A stretch of 64,000 nucleotides of DNA, taken from NCBI RefSeq assembly GCF_042653205.1, contig NZ_JBHSHY010000014.1, forward strand, positions 70,379-134,378. The letters are read 5' to 3'. The stretch is from Paenibacillus_Z sp042653205. Lineage in GTDB: Bacteria > Bacillota > Bacilli > Paenibacillales > Paenibacillaceae. The notes beneath the pieces were generated by a model, which saw only the letters and a list, made by a program, of their open reading frames with translations, ran no database searches and had not been told where the DNA came from. The position numbers and the translations under genes are program-made. The first letter of the stretch is position 1; each line of letters begins with the position of its first letter. Of this stretch, positions 24,321-33,532 are shown piece by piece.

Positions 24321-25550
24321 CTAGAAGCTGCGTTCCCGCTCCAGCCGCTGACGTTTCGCGCGGATGGCCGCGATCAGGCCGAGGTAGATGAGCATGCCGA
24401 TCCATACGACGAATATTTCCGCTTTCGTGACCGCTCCCGGCTCCGGCGCGCGCTTGTTGCCGTCCGCGTGAAGCGCCGCCGCCTTAACCGCGGGATAACG
24501 CGCCGCGATGGCCGCAAGCGACGGGACCGACGGCTGCAGCCGCCCTGCCTCGGCGTCGCCGAGCGAGGTTCGTACGGTCACCGTGCCGTCCGGCGCGACG
24601 GATACGGCCGGCGTCTCGCCCTTCGGCACCGCCGCGTACATTGGACCCGTCTGGACAAAATTCGCCTCGGCCGCGAGCGGATAGGCGGGATTCGCGGCCG
24701 ATACCCGCTGCAGCTCGAACTGCCGGAACCCATAGTCCAGCAGCTTCGTCATGTCTTGGTACAGCAGCGACTTCGACGGCGATTTCAGCAGCACGCCGAT
24801 CAGCTCCATGCCGTCTCGCTTCGCCGACGTGACGAGCGTGAAGCCGGCATCGCCCGTATAGCCGTTCTTGACGCCCGTCGTCCCTTCGTACTGGCCGAGC
24901 ATTTCGTTATGGTTGATCAGCTCCGACTTCCACTCCTGGCCGTTCCAGGGCATGCGCCTCGTGCCGACGATCGTGCGGAACAGCTCGTTTTGCATCGCGT
25001 ACCGCGTGATCTTCGCCATGTCCATCGCCGTCGTGTATTGCCGGGGGTCCGGCAGCCCGCTCGGATTGACGAAATGGGTATTCGCCGCGCCGATCTTGTC
25101 CTTCGCGAATTCGTTCATCCGCTCCGCGAACTTCGCCTTCGAGCCGTCGACGTACTCCGCGATGGCCGTCGCCGCGTCATTGCCGGAGTTCATGAGCATG
25201 CCGTAGAGCAAATTCAGCAGCGGCAGCTTCTCGCCTTCCGCCAAATAAACGCGCGTCCCGTCCTCGCCGCGCGCTTCCTTCGAGACCGTGACCGTCGCTG
25301 ACATATCCCGCTCGTCCTCGATCGCGACGATGCCCGTAACGATCTTCGTGATGCTGGCCGGATATTCTTGCTTCTCCGCATTGCGCGCGTACAAGACGGT
25401 TCCCGTCTTGGCTTCGATCAGCACGGCCGCTTCGGAGGCCAGCTCGGGCCGCGCCTCGTCCGCCGTCTCCGCATGGACGGGAGAAGCCCATCCGACCGAA
25501 GCCAAAGCCAACAGCGCCGCCAGCCGGCGTGTCCATCCTAAAGCCTTCAT
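24321..25550 (-). CDS. D-alanyl-D-alanine carboxypeptidase (DacF-type penicillin-binding protein)
   Basis: Trims the terminal D-Ala of peptidoglycan stem peptides outside the membrane. 409 aa: signal peptide (1-28, cleavage near VHA-ET), S11 peptidase domain with SITK (S66, K69), SGN (S122-N124), then a beta-rich domain and a C-terminal membrane anchor (about 383-402). The third motif reads K227-N-G instead of the usual K-T-G; the Lys is retained. DacF in B. subtilis is a sporulation enzyme, but this could equally be a vegetative DacA. ATG with GAAGGA upstream. Confidence 0.9.
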   Translation of the reverse strand: MKALGWTRRLAALLALASVGWASPVHAETADEARPELASEAAVLIEAKTGTVLYARNAEKQEYPASITKIVTGIVAIEDERDMSATVTVSKEARGEDGTRVYLAEGEKLPLLNLLYGMLMNSGNDAATAIAEYVDGSKAKFAERMNEFAKDKIGAANTHFVNPSGLPDPRQYTTAMDMAKITRYAMQNELFRTIVGTRRMPWNGQEWKSELINHNEMLGQYEGTTGVKNGYTGDAGFTLVTSAKRDGMELIGVLLKSPSKSLLYQDMTKLLDYGFRQFELQRVSAANPAYPLAAEANFVQTGPMYAAVPKGETPAVSVAPDGTVTVRTSLGDAEAGRLQPSVPSLAAIAARYPAVKAAALHADGNKRAPEPGAVTKAEIFVVWIGMLIYLGLIAAIRAKRQRLERERSF

Positions 25551-25978
25551 GTACCGTCCTTCAACCTCCCCGCGTCTCGTAAATTGCCTGGTATCTACTA
25601 AACTACCACTCTGAACCAGAGATCAGCAATATTATTTTGCGGCTCCCGCTTGGATGGAAGTTTCTGCCATGAAGGCGCACAGGAGCTGCCTCGGCCGTTT
25701 CGCCGCGGGAACCGAAAAGCCCCCGGATGCCGCCGTTCCGGCCAAGACGCGGGTGCTGCCGGTCTCGCTCGCTGCTTGTCGATTCTGCTCGGCCTCAAGT
25801 GCCGCGAATACAAGAAAACCGCTCCCCTCGGGGAACGGTTTATCGTGATCGGCATCGTTCGTTTCGGGCCGGAAGCGCCTGCGACCCCCGCGGCATACAC
25901 GGCTTGCGATGCACGCGGCGCTAGAAGCGCAAAGGGCGCTAGGGGCACAGCCCGCGAAATCGCTGCGCTTCCGTCCGA
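25551..25978. other. Gene-free interval, 428 bp
   Basis: Contains the 5' flank of the carboxypeptidase gene and, near its left-centre, a terminator serving the aldo/keto reductase gene. Open frames on both strands here lack ribosome binding sites and recognisable protein character, so I call no gene. Confidence 0.6.
25812..25842 (-). terminator. Intrinsic terminator downstream of the aldo/keto reductase gene
   Basis: Stem AAACCGTTCCCC / GGAGCGGTTT (one mismatch) followed on the minus strand by TTTTCTTG. It lies about 140 nt past the reductase stop. Confidence 0.7.
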
Positions 25979-26902
25979 TCAGCGGCTTACGTCCTGCGGA
26001 TGGCCGTCCTCCAGCAGCGCGACCACGCTGGCGTTGGAGTTGACCTGCTCCGGGCTCTTGCAGCCCGGAATGACGGCCGTGACGGCCGGATGCTTCAGGC
26101 ACCAGGCGAGCGCCCAGGCCGCCATGTCGACACCCTGCGGCACCTCTTCGGCCGCGATGCGCTGCACCTCCTCGAGCTTCTTGACGGTGCTCTCGCGGTC
26201 GTGCCGATGGCGGACGTCGGTCTTGTCGAAGACGGCGTCCGGCTTGTACTTCCCGCTCAAATACCCGCTCGCGAGCGGCACCCGCGCCAGCACGCCGAGG
26301 TCTTGGCGGATGCAGGACGGGAACACAGCCTCCTCAGGCACTTGATCCAGGCGGTTGTACACGACCTGGATCACCTCGGAGCCGACCCGTGTCGACGCGT
26401 CCGTCTGATGGACATTGGCATTGCTGCCGATGGACGTGCCGAGATGCCGGATTTTGCCGGCCTGCTTCTGTTCGTTCAGTACCGCCCACAGCTCGTCGTT
26501 GTCGAAGACCGCGTCCGGACCGGAATGGAATTGGTACAGGTCGACGTAATCGGTCTTGAGCGCCTTCAGCGACGCGTCCAGCTGGCGGACGACGTCCGCG
26601 GGCGAGAAATCGTCCGTTCGCGTGAACCGTTCGTGAAAATGGTGGCCGAACTTCGTCGCCACGATCCAGTCCTCGCGCTTGCGGCGGGACAAGTAGTCGC
26701 CGATCAGCGACTCCGACAGATGGTCGCCATAGCATTCCGCCGTATCGATCAGGTTAATGCCGAGCTCGGCGGCCCGGTCCAGGATCGCGTCGGCTTCGGC
26801 CTGCGCGAACTGCTGGCCCCATTCGCCGCCGAACTGCCACGTGCCGACGCCGATGACGGACACTTCGAGTCCCGTCCGTCCCAATTTGCGGTATTTCATC
26901 AC
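25979..26902 (-). CDS. Aldo/keto reductase
   Basis: 307-aa NADPH-dependent (alpha/beta)8 reductase. Starts MMKYRKLGRTGLEVSVIGVGTW. The catalytic tetrad is visible: Asp in NLIDTAECYGD with its Tyr, Lys in VATKFG, and His in YQFHSG. C-terminal cofactor motif AVIPGCKSPEQVNSN. Similar to YghZ/IolS-like general stress reductases; substrate undefined. Independent transcription unit followed by a terminator. Confidence 0.92.
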   Translation of the reverse strand: MMKYRKLGRTGLEVSVIGVGTWQFGGEWGQQFAQAEADAILDRAAELGINLIDTAECYGDHLSESLIGDYLSRRKREDWIVATKFGHHFHERFTRTDDFSPADVVRQLDASLKALKTDYVDLYQFHSGPDAVFDNDELWAVLNEQKQAGKIRHLGTSIGSNANVHQTDASTRVGSEVIQVVYNRLDQVPEEAVFPSCIRQDLGVLARVPLASGYLSGKYKPDAVFDKTDVRHRHDRESTVKKLEEVQRIAAEEVPQGVDMAAWALAWCLKHPAVTAVIPGCKSPEQVNSNASVVALLEDGHPQDVSR

Positions 26903-26991
26903 TTATCGCTCCTCTCAATTATGCAAGCAGATCATTCGTAAAACTTAAGCCTCCGGCAAGCAGTCTCCCATCGGCCGCGCCAAGGCGGCGT

Positions 26992-27789
26992 TCAAATCTC
27001 GTTCGTCTTGACGTAGACCCACACTTCCCCAGGCTGGAAGATGTGATATTTCTGCCCGCGGAACCGGTTGAACAGCTCGCCGACGAAGCCGACGATGCCC
27101 TCGCTGTTGTTCATATACAGATCGAAATGCAGCGGCACGACGTAATCCATGCCGACGTCCGCCGCGAGCTCGGCCGCCTCGCGCGCGTTCATGTTGCCGT
27201 CGATGCTGCGCCGGTTGCGGAACAGGTCCCGCCCGTTGATCGGCAGCATGCCGATGTCGATCCGGAACGGCCTCAAGGCAGCGACTAGCACCTCGTCGAC
27301 GAGCGTATCGCCGGCGTGGTAGATCGTAATGCCGTCCCAGTCGAACATATACCCAAGGAAGCGGTCCCAGCCCTCGGCGTCCACGATGCGCGTCTCGTGC
27401 CACGCCGGGATGGGATGAATCGTCAATCCGCCCTCGCACGGGAACGCCTCGCCGTGCCGCAGGCTGATGACGCGCTCCGCGGGAATGCCCTTCTCGACCA
27501 GGATGCGGGCGCAGACGTCCGGACCGGCGAACTTGCAGCCGGGCGAAGCCTCCGCGATGGCGCGCAGCGTGACGGGATCCAAATGATCGCCATGCTCGTG
27601 AGTGACGAGCACCAGGTTCAAGTCGGTCAGATCGCGGGGATCCACCGGCGGCGGGTAGGCGCGGACCCACTCGGTCGGCGGGCCGCCGGGCGCATCCGGC
27701 TTCAGGAACGGGTCGACGGCCAGTTTAAAGCCGTTGCGGCTCAGGATGACGCCGACTTGTCCAATGTATTGAATCGCAGCGGATAACAT
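26992..27789 (-). CDS. MBL-fold metallo-hydrolase (UlaG-like)
   Basis: 265 aa. Zinc motif THEHGDHLDP (H-x-H-x-D-H) near residues 64-73, later His in PAWHET, Asp in IYHAGDTLV and His in VPLHFDLY complete the MBL site. The architecture matches the UlaG family of metal-dependent hydrolases (L-ascorbate-6-P lactonase and relatives), but no ascorbate genes are nearby, so only the superfamily is assigned. ATG has GGAGGAATGTTCC upstream. Confidence 0.9.
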   Translation of the reverse strand: MLSAAIQYIGQVGVILSRNGFKLAVDPFLKPDAPGGPPTEWVRAYPPPVDPRDLTDLNLVLVTHEHGDHLDPVTLRAIAEASPGCKFAGPDVCARILVEKGIPAERVISLRHGEAFPCEGGLTIHPIPAWHETRIVDAEGWDRFLGYMFDWDGITIYHAGDTLVDEVLVAALRPFRIDIGMLPINGRDLFRNRRSIDGNMNAREAAELAADVGMDYVVPLHFDLYMNNSEGIVGFVGELFNRFRGQKYHIFQPGEVWVYVKTNEI

Positions 27790-27826
27790 GGAACATTCCT
27801 CCTTTTCGTCCTATGTAAAGGGTACC

Positions 27827-27860
27827 AGAAAAACCCGCGGTCCGAAACCCACGGGTTTTC
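27827..27860 (-). terminator. Intrinsic terminator of the SRPBCC gene
   Basis: AAAACCCGTGG/CCGCGGGTTTT hairpin followed by TTTTT on the minus strand, about 55 nt past the SRPBCC stop. Confidence 0.8.
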
Positions 27861-27916
27861 ACAAGGAGGTCAAGCTCCGCCCGGCTTCGTGCTTGCCGGA
27901 AGGCAGCGCCGGCATG

Positions 27917-28339
27917 TCAAGCCTCGACGACGGCGCCGAGCTTGGCCGCTATGCCGACCCAGCCCTCGCCCATCCGTTCCCGCACGGCCGCGTGCGGCAT
28001 ATTGAATTCGGTCATGCCGTCCGCGCGCCAGCCGGCATGGACGAGCGTGCAGGCGGTCCGGTTATCGCCTTGGTCTTCGAGCAGAATCGTGACCGTCCAT
28101 TCCGTCCCCCATTGGAACGCGATGCGCGACGGCGGCTCGATCTCCTTGACCACGCACGGCTGCATGCCGAACGGGCCCGCATCGATCCGAAATTCATGGC
28201 CGACGACGGGCGCGAAGTCGTTCGGCATGAACCAGGCGGCCAGTCCTTCCGACGTGGATATGGCGCGCCATACTTTGTCGATCGACGCGTTGAAGACCTG
28301 CGACACGCGCACATCCGGAAGCGCGTTAGGGGTATCCAT
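27917..28339 (-). CDS. SRPBCC (AHSA1-like) domain protein
   Basis: 140 aa, one START/Bet v1-like domain of the AHSA1 subfamily: VSQVFNASIDKVWRAISTSEGLAAWF, IEPPSRIAFQWG, TVTILLED, GWVGIAAKLGAVVE. Such proteins bind small hydrophobic ligands or act as co-chaperone-like factors; no function can be given. Single gene ending at its own terminator. Confidence 0.88.
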   Translation of the reverse strand: MDTPNALPDVRVSQVFNASIDKVWRAISTSEGLAAWFMPNDFAPVVGHEFRIDAGPFGMQPCVVKEIEPPSRIAFQWGTEWTVTILLEDQGDNRTACTLVHAGWRADGMTEFNMPHAAVRERMGEGWVGIAAKLGAVVEA

Positions 28340-28412
28340 GCTTAATTCCTCCTCTGATGCTTTTATGCTTGCGGTCCAAGCCGTTCATGATAAAAGGCAA
28401 GCGGACCGGCCG

Positions 28413-28565
28413 TTACCCGGTGCGGTCTCCGTTGTCCTTTTCCTTGTCCATACCGGAGTCTTCCCATCGCTTGGAATACGCTTTGTTGGTCACCCAGATC
28501 GTCATCCACGTCACGAGCACCGCGATGATCGCCGCGCACACCCACACTCCTGCCGGAACGCCCAT
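28413..28565 (-). CDS. Small single-pass membrane protein, 50 aa
   Basis: Starts MGVPAGVWVCAAIIAVLVTW: one membrane helix (about residues 6-26), then a charged cytoplasmic tail (AYSKRWEDSGMDKEKDNG). ATG 28563-28565 follows GGGGGAG by about 10 nt, better than an in-frame start further upstream. No family recognised; such proteins are common and uncharacterised in Bacillales. Confidence 0.65.
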   Translation of the reverse strand: MGVPAGVWVCAAIIAVLVTWMTIWVTNKAYSKRWEDSGMDKEKDNGDRTG

Positions 28566-28807
28566 TAGTCTCGTCTCCCCCTCGGCAGCCCGCCTTGCCG
28601 GAGCTGCCCGTCTTTTTTCAAAAAAAATGATAACAGACTTCGCCATGCATCACAAATGGCAACATTATGACGAATGCTGGGCCAGCCTGACGCGGTCCGC
28701 CGAATCGCGCTTCTTCTCTTGCCTGGACCAGCCCGGAGGTGCATAATGAAGGATGCCGAACTCCGTTCGACGCTCATTACAGCTAAGCCGCAGAAAGGAC
28801 CATCATC

Positions 28808-29734
28808 GTGCAGTCATCTTCGCAATCCTCCAAACCCGCGATCTCGCCGGCCATCCCGCTTCTCGTCGGCATGCTCGCGATTTCCTTCGCGCCCATTCTA
28901 GTCCGCGCCTCGGACGCTCCCGTCTCCGTGCAGGGCATGTACCGGATGCTCTTTACGTTTCTGATCTTGCTCCCGTTCGGCGGCAAGCAGCTGAAGACGC
29001 TGACCGCGATCAGCCGGAAAGACTGGCTGCTGCTGATCGCAGCCGGCATCTTCCTCGCGCTTCATTTCCTGTTGTGGATGGCTTCGCTCACGTATACGTC
29101 GATTGCCAGCTCCACCATCCTGCTCGCGCTGGAGCCGGTCTTCGTCATGGTCGGCGCTTACTTCATATTCAAGGACCGGCCGTCCAAAATCGCCGTCGCC
29201 GGCATGCTCGTCGCGCTCGTCGGGGCGATCAGCATCGGCTCCGGGGACGTCGGGCTGTCGCAGCGCGCGTTCTTCGGCGACCTGCTCTCGTTCCTCGGCG
29301 CGCTGGCGGTCGCCATCAACATGCTGATCGCGAAGCAGCTCATGCGCCGGCTCCCGTCGTACTTGTACAGCCTCATCGTGTTCGGAATTACCGCGGCCTG
29401 CTTCGCCGGCTACAACTTCGCCTTGGGCATTCCCATGACCGGCTATCCCGCCAAGGAATGGCTCGTGTTTGCGCTGCTGGCCGTCGTGCCGACCGTGTTC
29501 GGGCATATGATTTTCAATTGGCTGCTGAAATATGTCAAACCGACGACGATCTCCATGACGGTGCTCGCCGAGCCCGTCGGGGCCAGCCTGCTTGCCATGC
29601 TGCTGTTCCGCGAGATGGTTACCGGCTTCCAGCTGTTCGGCGGCCTGCTGATCATCGTCGGCCTCGTCCTGTACATGCGCGCGGAGAAGCAGGAAGCCGC
29701 CGTAGCCGCCCCGGCCGATCCGCTGCAGGCGTAG
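28808..29734 (+). CDS. EamA/DMT family membrane transporter
   Basis: 308 aa with about ten hydrophobic segments and two EamA repeats (about 18-145 and 160-290), typical of drug/metabolite exporters. EamA motif LEPVFVMVGAYFIFKDRPS closes repeat one and LAEPVGASLLAMLLFREMVT repeat two. GTG start at 28808 with AAAGGA 8 nt upstream. Substrate unknown. Followed by a strong terminator. Confidence 0.92.
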   Translation: MQSSSQSSKPAISPAIPLLVGMLAISFAPILVRASDAPVSVQGMYRMLFTFLILLPFGGKQLKTLTAISRKDWLLLIAAGIFLALHFLLWMASLTYTSIASSTILLALEPVFVMVGAYFIFKDRPSKIAVAGMLVALVGAISIGSGDVGLSQRAFFGDLLSFLGALAVAINMLIAKQLMRRLPSYLYSLIVFGITAACFAGYNFALGIPMTGYPAKEWLVFALLAVVPTVFGHMIFNWLLKYVKPTTISMTVLAEPVGASLLAMLLFREMVTGFQLFGGLLIIVGLVLYMRAEKQEAAVAAPADPLQA

Positions 29735-29808
29735 CCTGGACGGCTTCCGCATTCGCCTCATTCGGCGAACAACGGGGGCAAGCTGAATGGAAACGAAGGA
29801 TAACAACG

Positions 29809-29836
29809 AAAAAAGCCTGATCGCTCAGGCTTTTTT
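29809..29836. terminator. Bidirectional intrinsic terminator
   Basis: 12-bp perfect stem AAAAAAGCCTGA-TCGC-TCAGGCTTTTTT between the EamA gene and the convergent 217-aa gene, with a T-run in both directions. Confidence 0.92.
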
Positions 29837-29861
29837 CTATGTCCGCTTAGCGGCACCGCAA

Positions 29862-30515
29862 TTACGCTTCTAGTCCGTGCTCTTGACGAATGCGGTACAA
29901 GCCTTGGATCATTGGCTCGGCCGGATCGCGGTTGAGCAGGAAGTGCGCGATCAGCACGTGCAGCGGCAGCGCGCAGATATTGTTGCCGTCGGTGATGCCC
30001 GTGAACCCGGCTTCCAGTACCGGCCCGTGCTCCTCGTGCAAATCCAGGTCGATGTAGATCTGCTCGTTCGGGAACTCTTCGCGGACCGTCTTGGCGCAGT
30101 ACGGCACGATGACGTTGTCGATCAGCGCCTTGGCTTCGTCCTCCGATTGCGGCGGCATCGGCAGCAGCTTGTCCTTGCCCTCGTTGCCTTCCATCAGCTC
30201 GAAGAAGAACGAAGACATCCACAGCGCCGGATCTTCGTTGTTTTGGAACGTATGCAGCAGCTCGCGCATGAAGAAGCCCGTCGCGTATTTGCCACCGTCC
30301 TTCGTTTCGATTTTGAAGGTAAAAATCGGTCCGTAAACCTCGTGATTCAACACTTGTCCGTCCACTTGCTCGTCTTCGAATTTGAAGCGGAGCGCCCGCA
30401 GGCCATTCTCATGCAGCGCTTGAACGACCTGCCGGAATTCGGCCTCCGAAACGTTTCCTTGTTCCTGCGTACCCTGCGTTTCGTTGGAATTGGATACGTT
30501 GTTCTCTGTCGTCAT
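29862..30515 (-). CDS. Conserved protein of unknown function, 217 aa
   Basis: Acidic soluble protein. A low-complexity Asn/Gln/Glu/Thr N-terminus (about 1-25) is followed by a compact domain with GPIFTFKIETKDGG, FFMRELLHTFQNNEDPALWMSSFFFELM and IYIDLDLHEEHGPVLEAGFTGITDGNN. No signal or membrane segment. I do not recognise a characterised family. Monocistronic between a terminator and the M42 peptidase gene. Confidence 0.8.
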   Translation of the reverse strand: MTTENNVSNSNETQGTQEQGNVSEAEFRQVVQALHENGLRALRFKFEDEQVDGQVLNHEVYGPIFTFKIETKDGGKYATGFFMRELLHTFQNNEDPALWMSSFFFELMEGNEGKDKLLPMPPQSEDEAKALIDNVIVPYCAKTVREEFPNEQIYIDLDLHEEHGPVLEAGFTGITDGNNICALPLHVLIAHFLLNRDPAEPMIQGLYRIRQEHGLEA

Positions 30516-30587
30516 GTCGAATCACCCACTATTCATCATATAATGTCGGTTTTGCGGTTGTCCACTTGTAATTTTACGGGTAACGCT

Positions 30588-31652
30588 TCAGGCGCGCGGT
30601 TCGAACAAGTACGCCGCCAGCAGCGCGGCCGTATTCGCGACGGCGTCCGCGTGCGTCCGTTCCATGCCGTGCGACGCATGCACGCCCGGGCCGATCAGCG
30701 CGGCCCGGATATTGCTTCCGCCCCGCAGCGCGGCGGAAGCGTCGGAGCCGTAATGCGGGTACACGTCGACCGCGTGCGGAATCCCTTCGCGCTTCGCGAG
30801 GGCGATCAGCGCCGAGGTCATCGCGTAGTCGTACGGGCCGGTCGAATCCTTCGCGCAGATCGACACGTCGTATTCCGTCGCGGACAGGTCCTCGCCGAGC
30901 GCGCCCATGTCGACGGCGATCATCTCCGAGATGTCCGGAGGGATGTGCGAGCTGCCGTGGCCGACTTCCTCGTACGTCGAAATGATGATCTTCACGTCGC
31001 GCTCCGGCGTACGGCCTTCGCGCTTCATCCATTCGAGCAGCGTGAACAGCGCCGCCACGCTCGCCTTGTCGTCGAGATGCCGCGACTTGACGAGCCCGTT
31101 CGGCAGGATGCGCGTCCGCGGATCCCACGAGATGAAATCACCGACGCCGATGCCGAGCTTCAGGACGTCTTCCTTGTTCTTGACCGGCTCGTCGATACGG
31201 ACCTCCATGTTCGCTTCGACCCGCTTCTGGTCGCGCGCGTCGTCGTAGACGTGGACGGAGGGCATCGTCGTCAGAACGGTGCCTTCGTAAGCGCGGCCGT
31301 CCCGCGTATGTACGAGGCAATATTCCCCTTCCACCGTCGCCATCGCGTAGCCGCCGACCGGCGTCATCCGCAGCATCCCGGACGGCTTGATCGAGCGGAC
31401 CATGGCGCCGAGCGTGTCAACATGCGCGGTCAGCGCGATCGCGCCGTCAGTGCCGGGATTCGCGCCGCGAATCGCGATGATGCCGTTGCCCTTCGGCGTC
31501 CGCGTCATTTCATAGCCCAGCTTGGACGTTTCCGCTTCGATCACCTTCATGATCGCGTCGCAGAAGCCGCTCGGGCTCGGCGTGTTCAGCAGCCTTTCAA
31601 GCAATGTTAACATATAAGTGCGGTTGAGATTCGGTTGCAGTCGCTGCGTCAT
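30588..31652 (-). CDS. M42 family metallopeptidase (glutamyl aminopeptidase/YsdC-like)
   Basis: 354-aa dinuclear-metal aminopeptidase: ligands in LTAHVDTLG (H, near 77), RHLDDKAS (D), the catalytic Glu pair in STYEEVGHG, AVDMG (D) and HASHGMERTH (H). Full length for the family. These cytoplasmic enzymes trim peptides; some relatives were originally annotated as endoglucanases. ATG has AAAGGAGG upstream. Single gene. Confidence 0.92.
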   Translation of the reverse strand: MTQRLQPNLNRTYMLTLLERLLNTPSPSGFCDAIMKVIEAETSKLGYEMTRTPKGNGIIAIRGANPGTDGAIALTAHVDTLGAMVRSIKPSGMLRMTPVGGYAMATVEGEYCLVHTRDGRAYEGTVLTTMPSVHVYDDARDQKRVEANMEVRIDEPVKNKEDVLKLGIGVGDFISWDPRTRILPNGLVKSRHLDDKASVAALFTLLEWMKREGRTPERDVKIIISTYEEVGHGSSHIPPDISEMIAVDMGALGEDLSATEYDVSICAKDSTGPYDYAMTSALIALAKREGIPHAVDVYPHYGSDASAALRGGSNIRAALIGPGVHASHGMERTHADAVANTAALLAAYLFEPRA

Positions 31653-31720
31653 CGAATCGGACCCCTCCTTTCGGAATCTACTAACCTATAATAGCCCATT
31701 CCGGGTGAAATTCCTATTTT

Positions 31721-33532
31721 TCAAAGCCACATCATCGCGCAGACGGCCGCGCCGCCGAGCACGAGGACCGTATCGCGCGCCCGCCAGGCCTCGGCGGCCA
31801 GCAGTGTCGGATGCGTCTGCGCGCCAACGCCGCGGCTCTTGAGCGCGTCGGTCACGGCGTCGCCCAGCCGGAACAGCGACAGCATGAACGGCAGCGCCGT
31901 TTCGACGATCCGCCGGACGCCGCCGCGCAGGAAGCCGCCCGTCCGCTTGCCGCGCGCCGCGGCGATCCGCGCGAACCGTTCCCATTCCGCGAGCAGCACG
32001 GGCACGAAGCGCAGCAGGAGCGTAATCGTCAGCAGCAGCTTCGTGCCCCATGCCGGCATCCGGCCGAACCGGGCGAACAGCTGCTCCAGCGCGCGCCGTA
32101 GCCGTAAGGGCGTCACGGCGATCGGCAGGCCGAAGCCGAGCAGCATAACGATGAAAGGCCGGACGAGCGACTGGAATGACTCGAGCGCGGCGGCGGCGTT
32201 CCACGGGCCATCGCCGGCCGAGGTCCCTGCACCGGCGGTTCCCGCCGCGCCGCCGAAGCCGGCGAACAGCGACACGGCGACCGTGAACGTCGCGATCGCC
32301 CGGATCGCGCCTTTCCAGCGGCGAAGCGGGATGCGGCCGAAATAGACTGCCGCCGCCGCCAGCGCCGCGGACGCGCCGATGGCGGTCCAGCCCCGCGCGT
32401 TCAAGATCGCGGTCGAGACGAGGATGTACGTCAGCCAGACCGCGCGCGCGTCGAACCGTGCGATCGGCGAGACGTCGTCCGCGCCCGGCCGGAGCCGGAA
32501 CGGCTGCCGGGCAGGCATGGACGCGGCGCGGGCGAACGGCAGCGGCGCGGGCGCGGCAGCAGCCGCTTCGGGCGGCGAGACGCCTACTTCGGCGACGGCG
32601 GCCCCGGCGGCAGCCGCCGCTTGTGCGTGCCCGCGGGCGAAGCCATCGTCCGGCGGCAGTGCCGCCAGCGCGCCGGCCAGCCCGCGCGGATCCCAAACCG
32701 CGGCCTCGGGGGCGCCGAGCGCCAGCCCGATCCGCGCGACCTTGAGCCAATCCGGCACGTCCATGCCCGCCTCGGCGAGCCACTGCGGATTGGCGAGCAG
32801 CTCGCTTCGGCTGCAAGCGCGGACGGCGCCGTCCGCGTGCAGCAGCAGGATGCGATCCGCGAGCGCGAATGCCCAGTCGCTCTCGTGCGAGATCAAGAGC
32901 ACGCCCTGCCCTTCCGAGGCGCGGCGGCGCAGCTGCTCCGCGAGCAGCTCGTGGCCGTCCGCGTCGAGACCGGCCGTCGGCTCGTCCAGCAGCAGCCACG
33001 CCGCTGGCGGCGCGAACAGGCAGGCGAGCGCCGTGCGCCTCCGCTCCCCGCCGCTCATCGCGTACGGATCGCGCGCCAGCCAGCGGCGATCCCAATCGAC
33101 GGCCCGCAAGGCGGCGTCCGTCCGCCGCTCGAGCTCGGCTTCCGACAGCGCGTACGGGCGAAGCGAGTAGCGAAGCTCTTCCCGCACGGTCCGCAAAAAC
33201 AGCTGCTCTTCGGGCGATTGGCAGGCATACGCGTAGGCGAGCAGCGCGCGCGGATTCGGCACGAGCCGCGTCCGCCCTAACGTCCGCTTGCGCAGCCACA
33301 TCGCGTCGTCGCCGAAGGCAGCGGACAGTCCGGCGGGCTCGCGGAGCCCCGCGATCGTCTCGAGGAGGCGGGTCTTGCCCGCGCCATTCGCGCCCGCGAG
33401 CACGGTGATCGTCCCTGGCGCCAGCTCCAGCACGTCGGCGGCTGCGGCGGTGCCGCTCCCCGGCCGCGCGCCGGCTTCATCGACGAGCCTGATCCCGTGC
33501 AAACGCAGCGATATCGATTGCATGCCGTTCAT
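31721..33532 (-). CDS. ECF transporter: ATPase fused to the EcfT transmembrane subunit
   Basis: 603-aa fusion. Residues 1 to about 250 are an ABC ATPase (Walker A GANGAGKT at 47-54, signature MSGGERRR, Walker B WLLLDEPTAGLD, switch His in LISHESD). After an Ala-rich linker (about 255-360) comes an EcfT domain with 4-5 membrane helices and the two coupling motifs (AAARGKRTG and LKSRGVGA). EcfA and EcfT are normally separate proteins. The ATG at 33530-33532 overlaps the stop of the upstream ATPase gene by 4 nt (ATGA). With that ATPase and the divergent BioY it should form a complete biotin importer. Confidence 0.9.
   Translation of the reverse strand: MNGMQSISLRLHGIRLVDEAGARPGSGTAAAADVLELAPGTITVLAGANGAGKTRLLETIAGLREPAGLSAAFGDDAMWLRKRTLGRTRLVPNPRALLAYAYACQSPEEQLFLRTVREELRYSLRPYALSEAELERRTDAALRAVDWDRRWLARDPYAMSGGERRRTALACLFAPPAAWLLLDEPTAGLDADGHELLAEQLRRRASEGQGVLLISHESDWAFALADRILLLHADGAVRACSRSELLANPQWLAEAGMDVPDWLKVARIGLALGAPEAAVWDPRGLAGALAALPPDDGFARGHAQAAAAAGAAVAEVGVSPPEAAAAAPAPLPFARAASMPARQPFRLRPGADDVSPIARFDARAVWLTYILVSTAILNARGWTAIGASAALAAAAVYFGRIPLRRWKGAIRAIATFTVAVSLFAGFGGAAGTAGAGTSAGDGPWNAAAALESFQSLVRPFIVMLLGFGLPIAVTPLRLRRALEQLFARFGRMPAWGTKLLLTITLLLRFVPVLLAEWERFARIAAARGKRTGGFLRGGVRRIVETALPFMLSLFRLGDAVTDALKSRGVGAQTHPTLLAAEAWRARDTVLVLGGAAVCAMMWL

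Noticed and set aside
25598..25948. 116-codon minus-strand frame in the gap right of the carboxypeptidase gene
   Set aside because: Composition is random-like, it reads through a terminator hairpin, and it has no SD.
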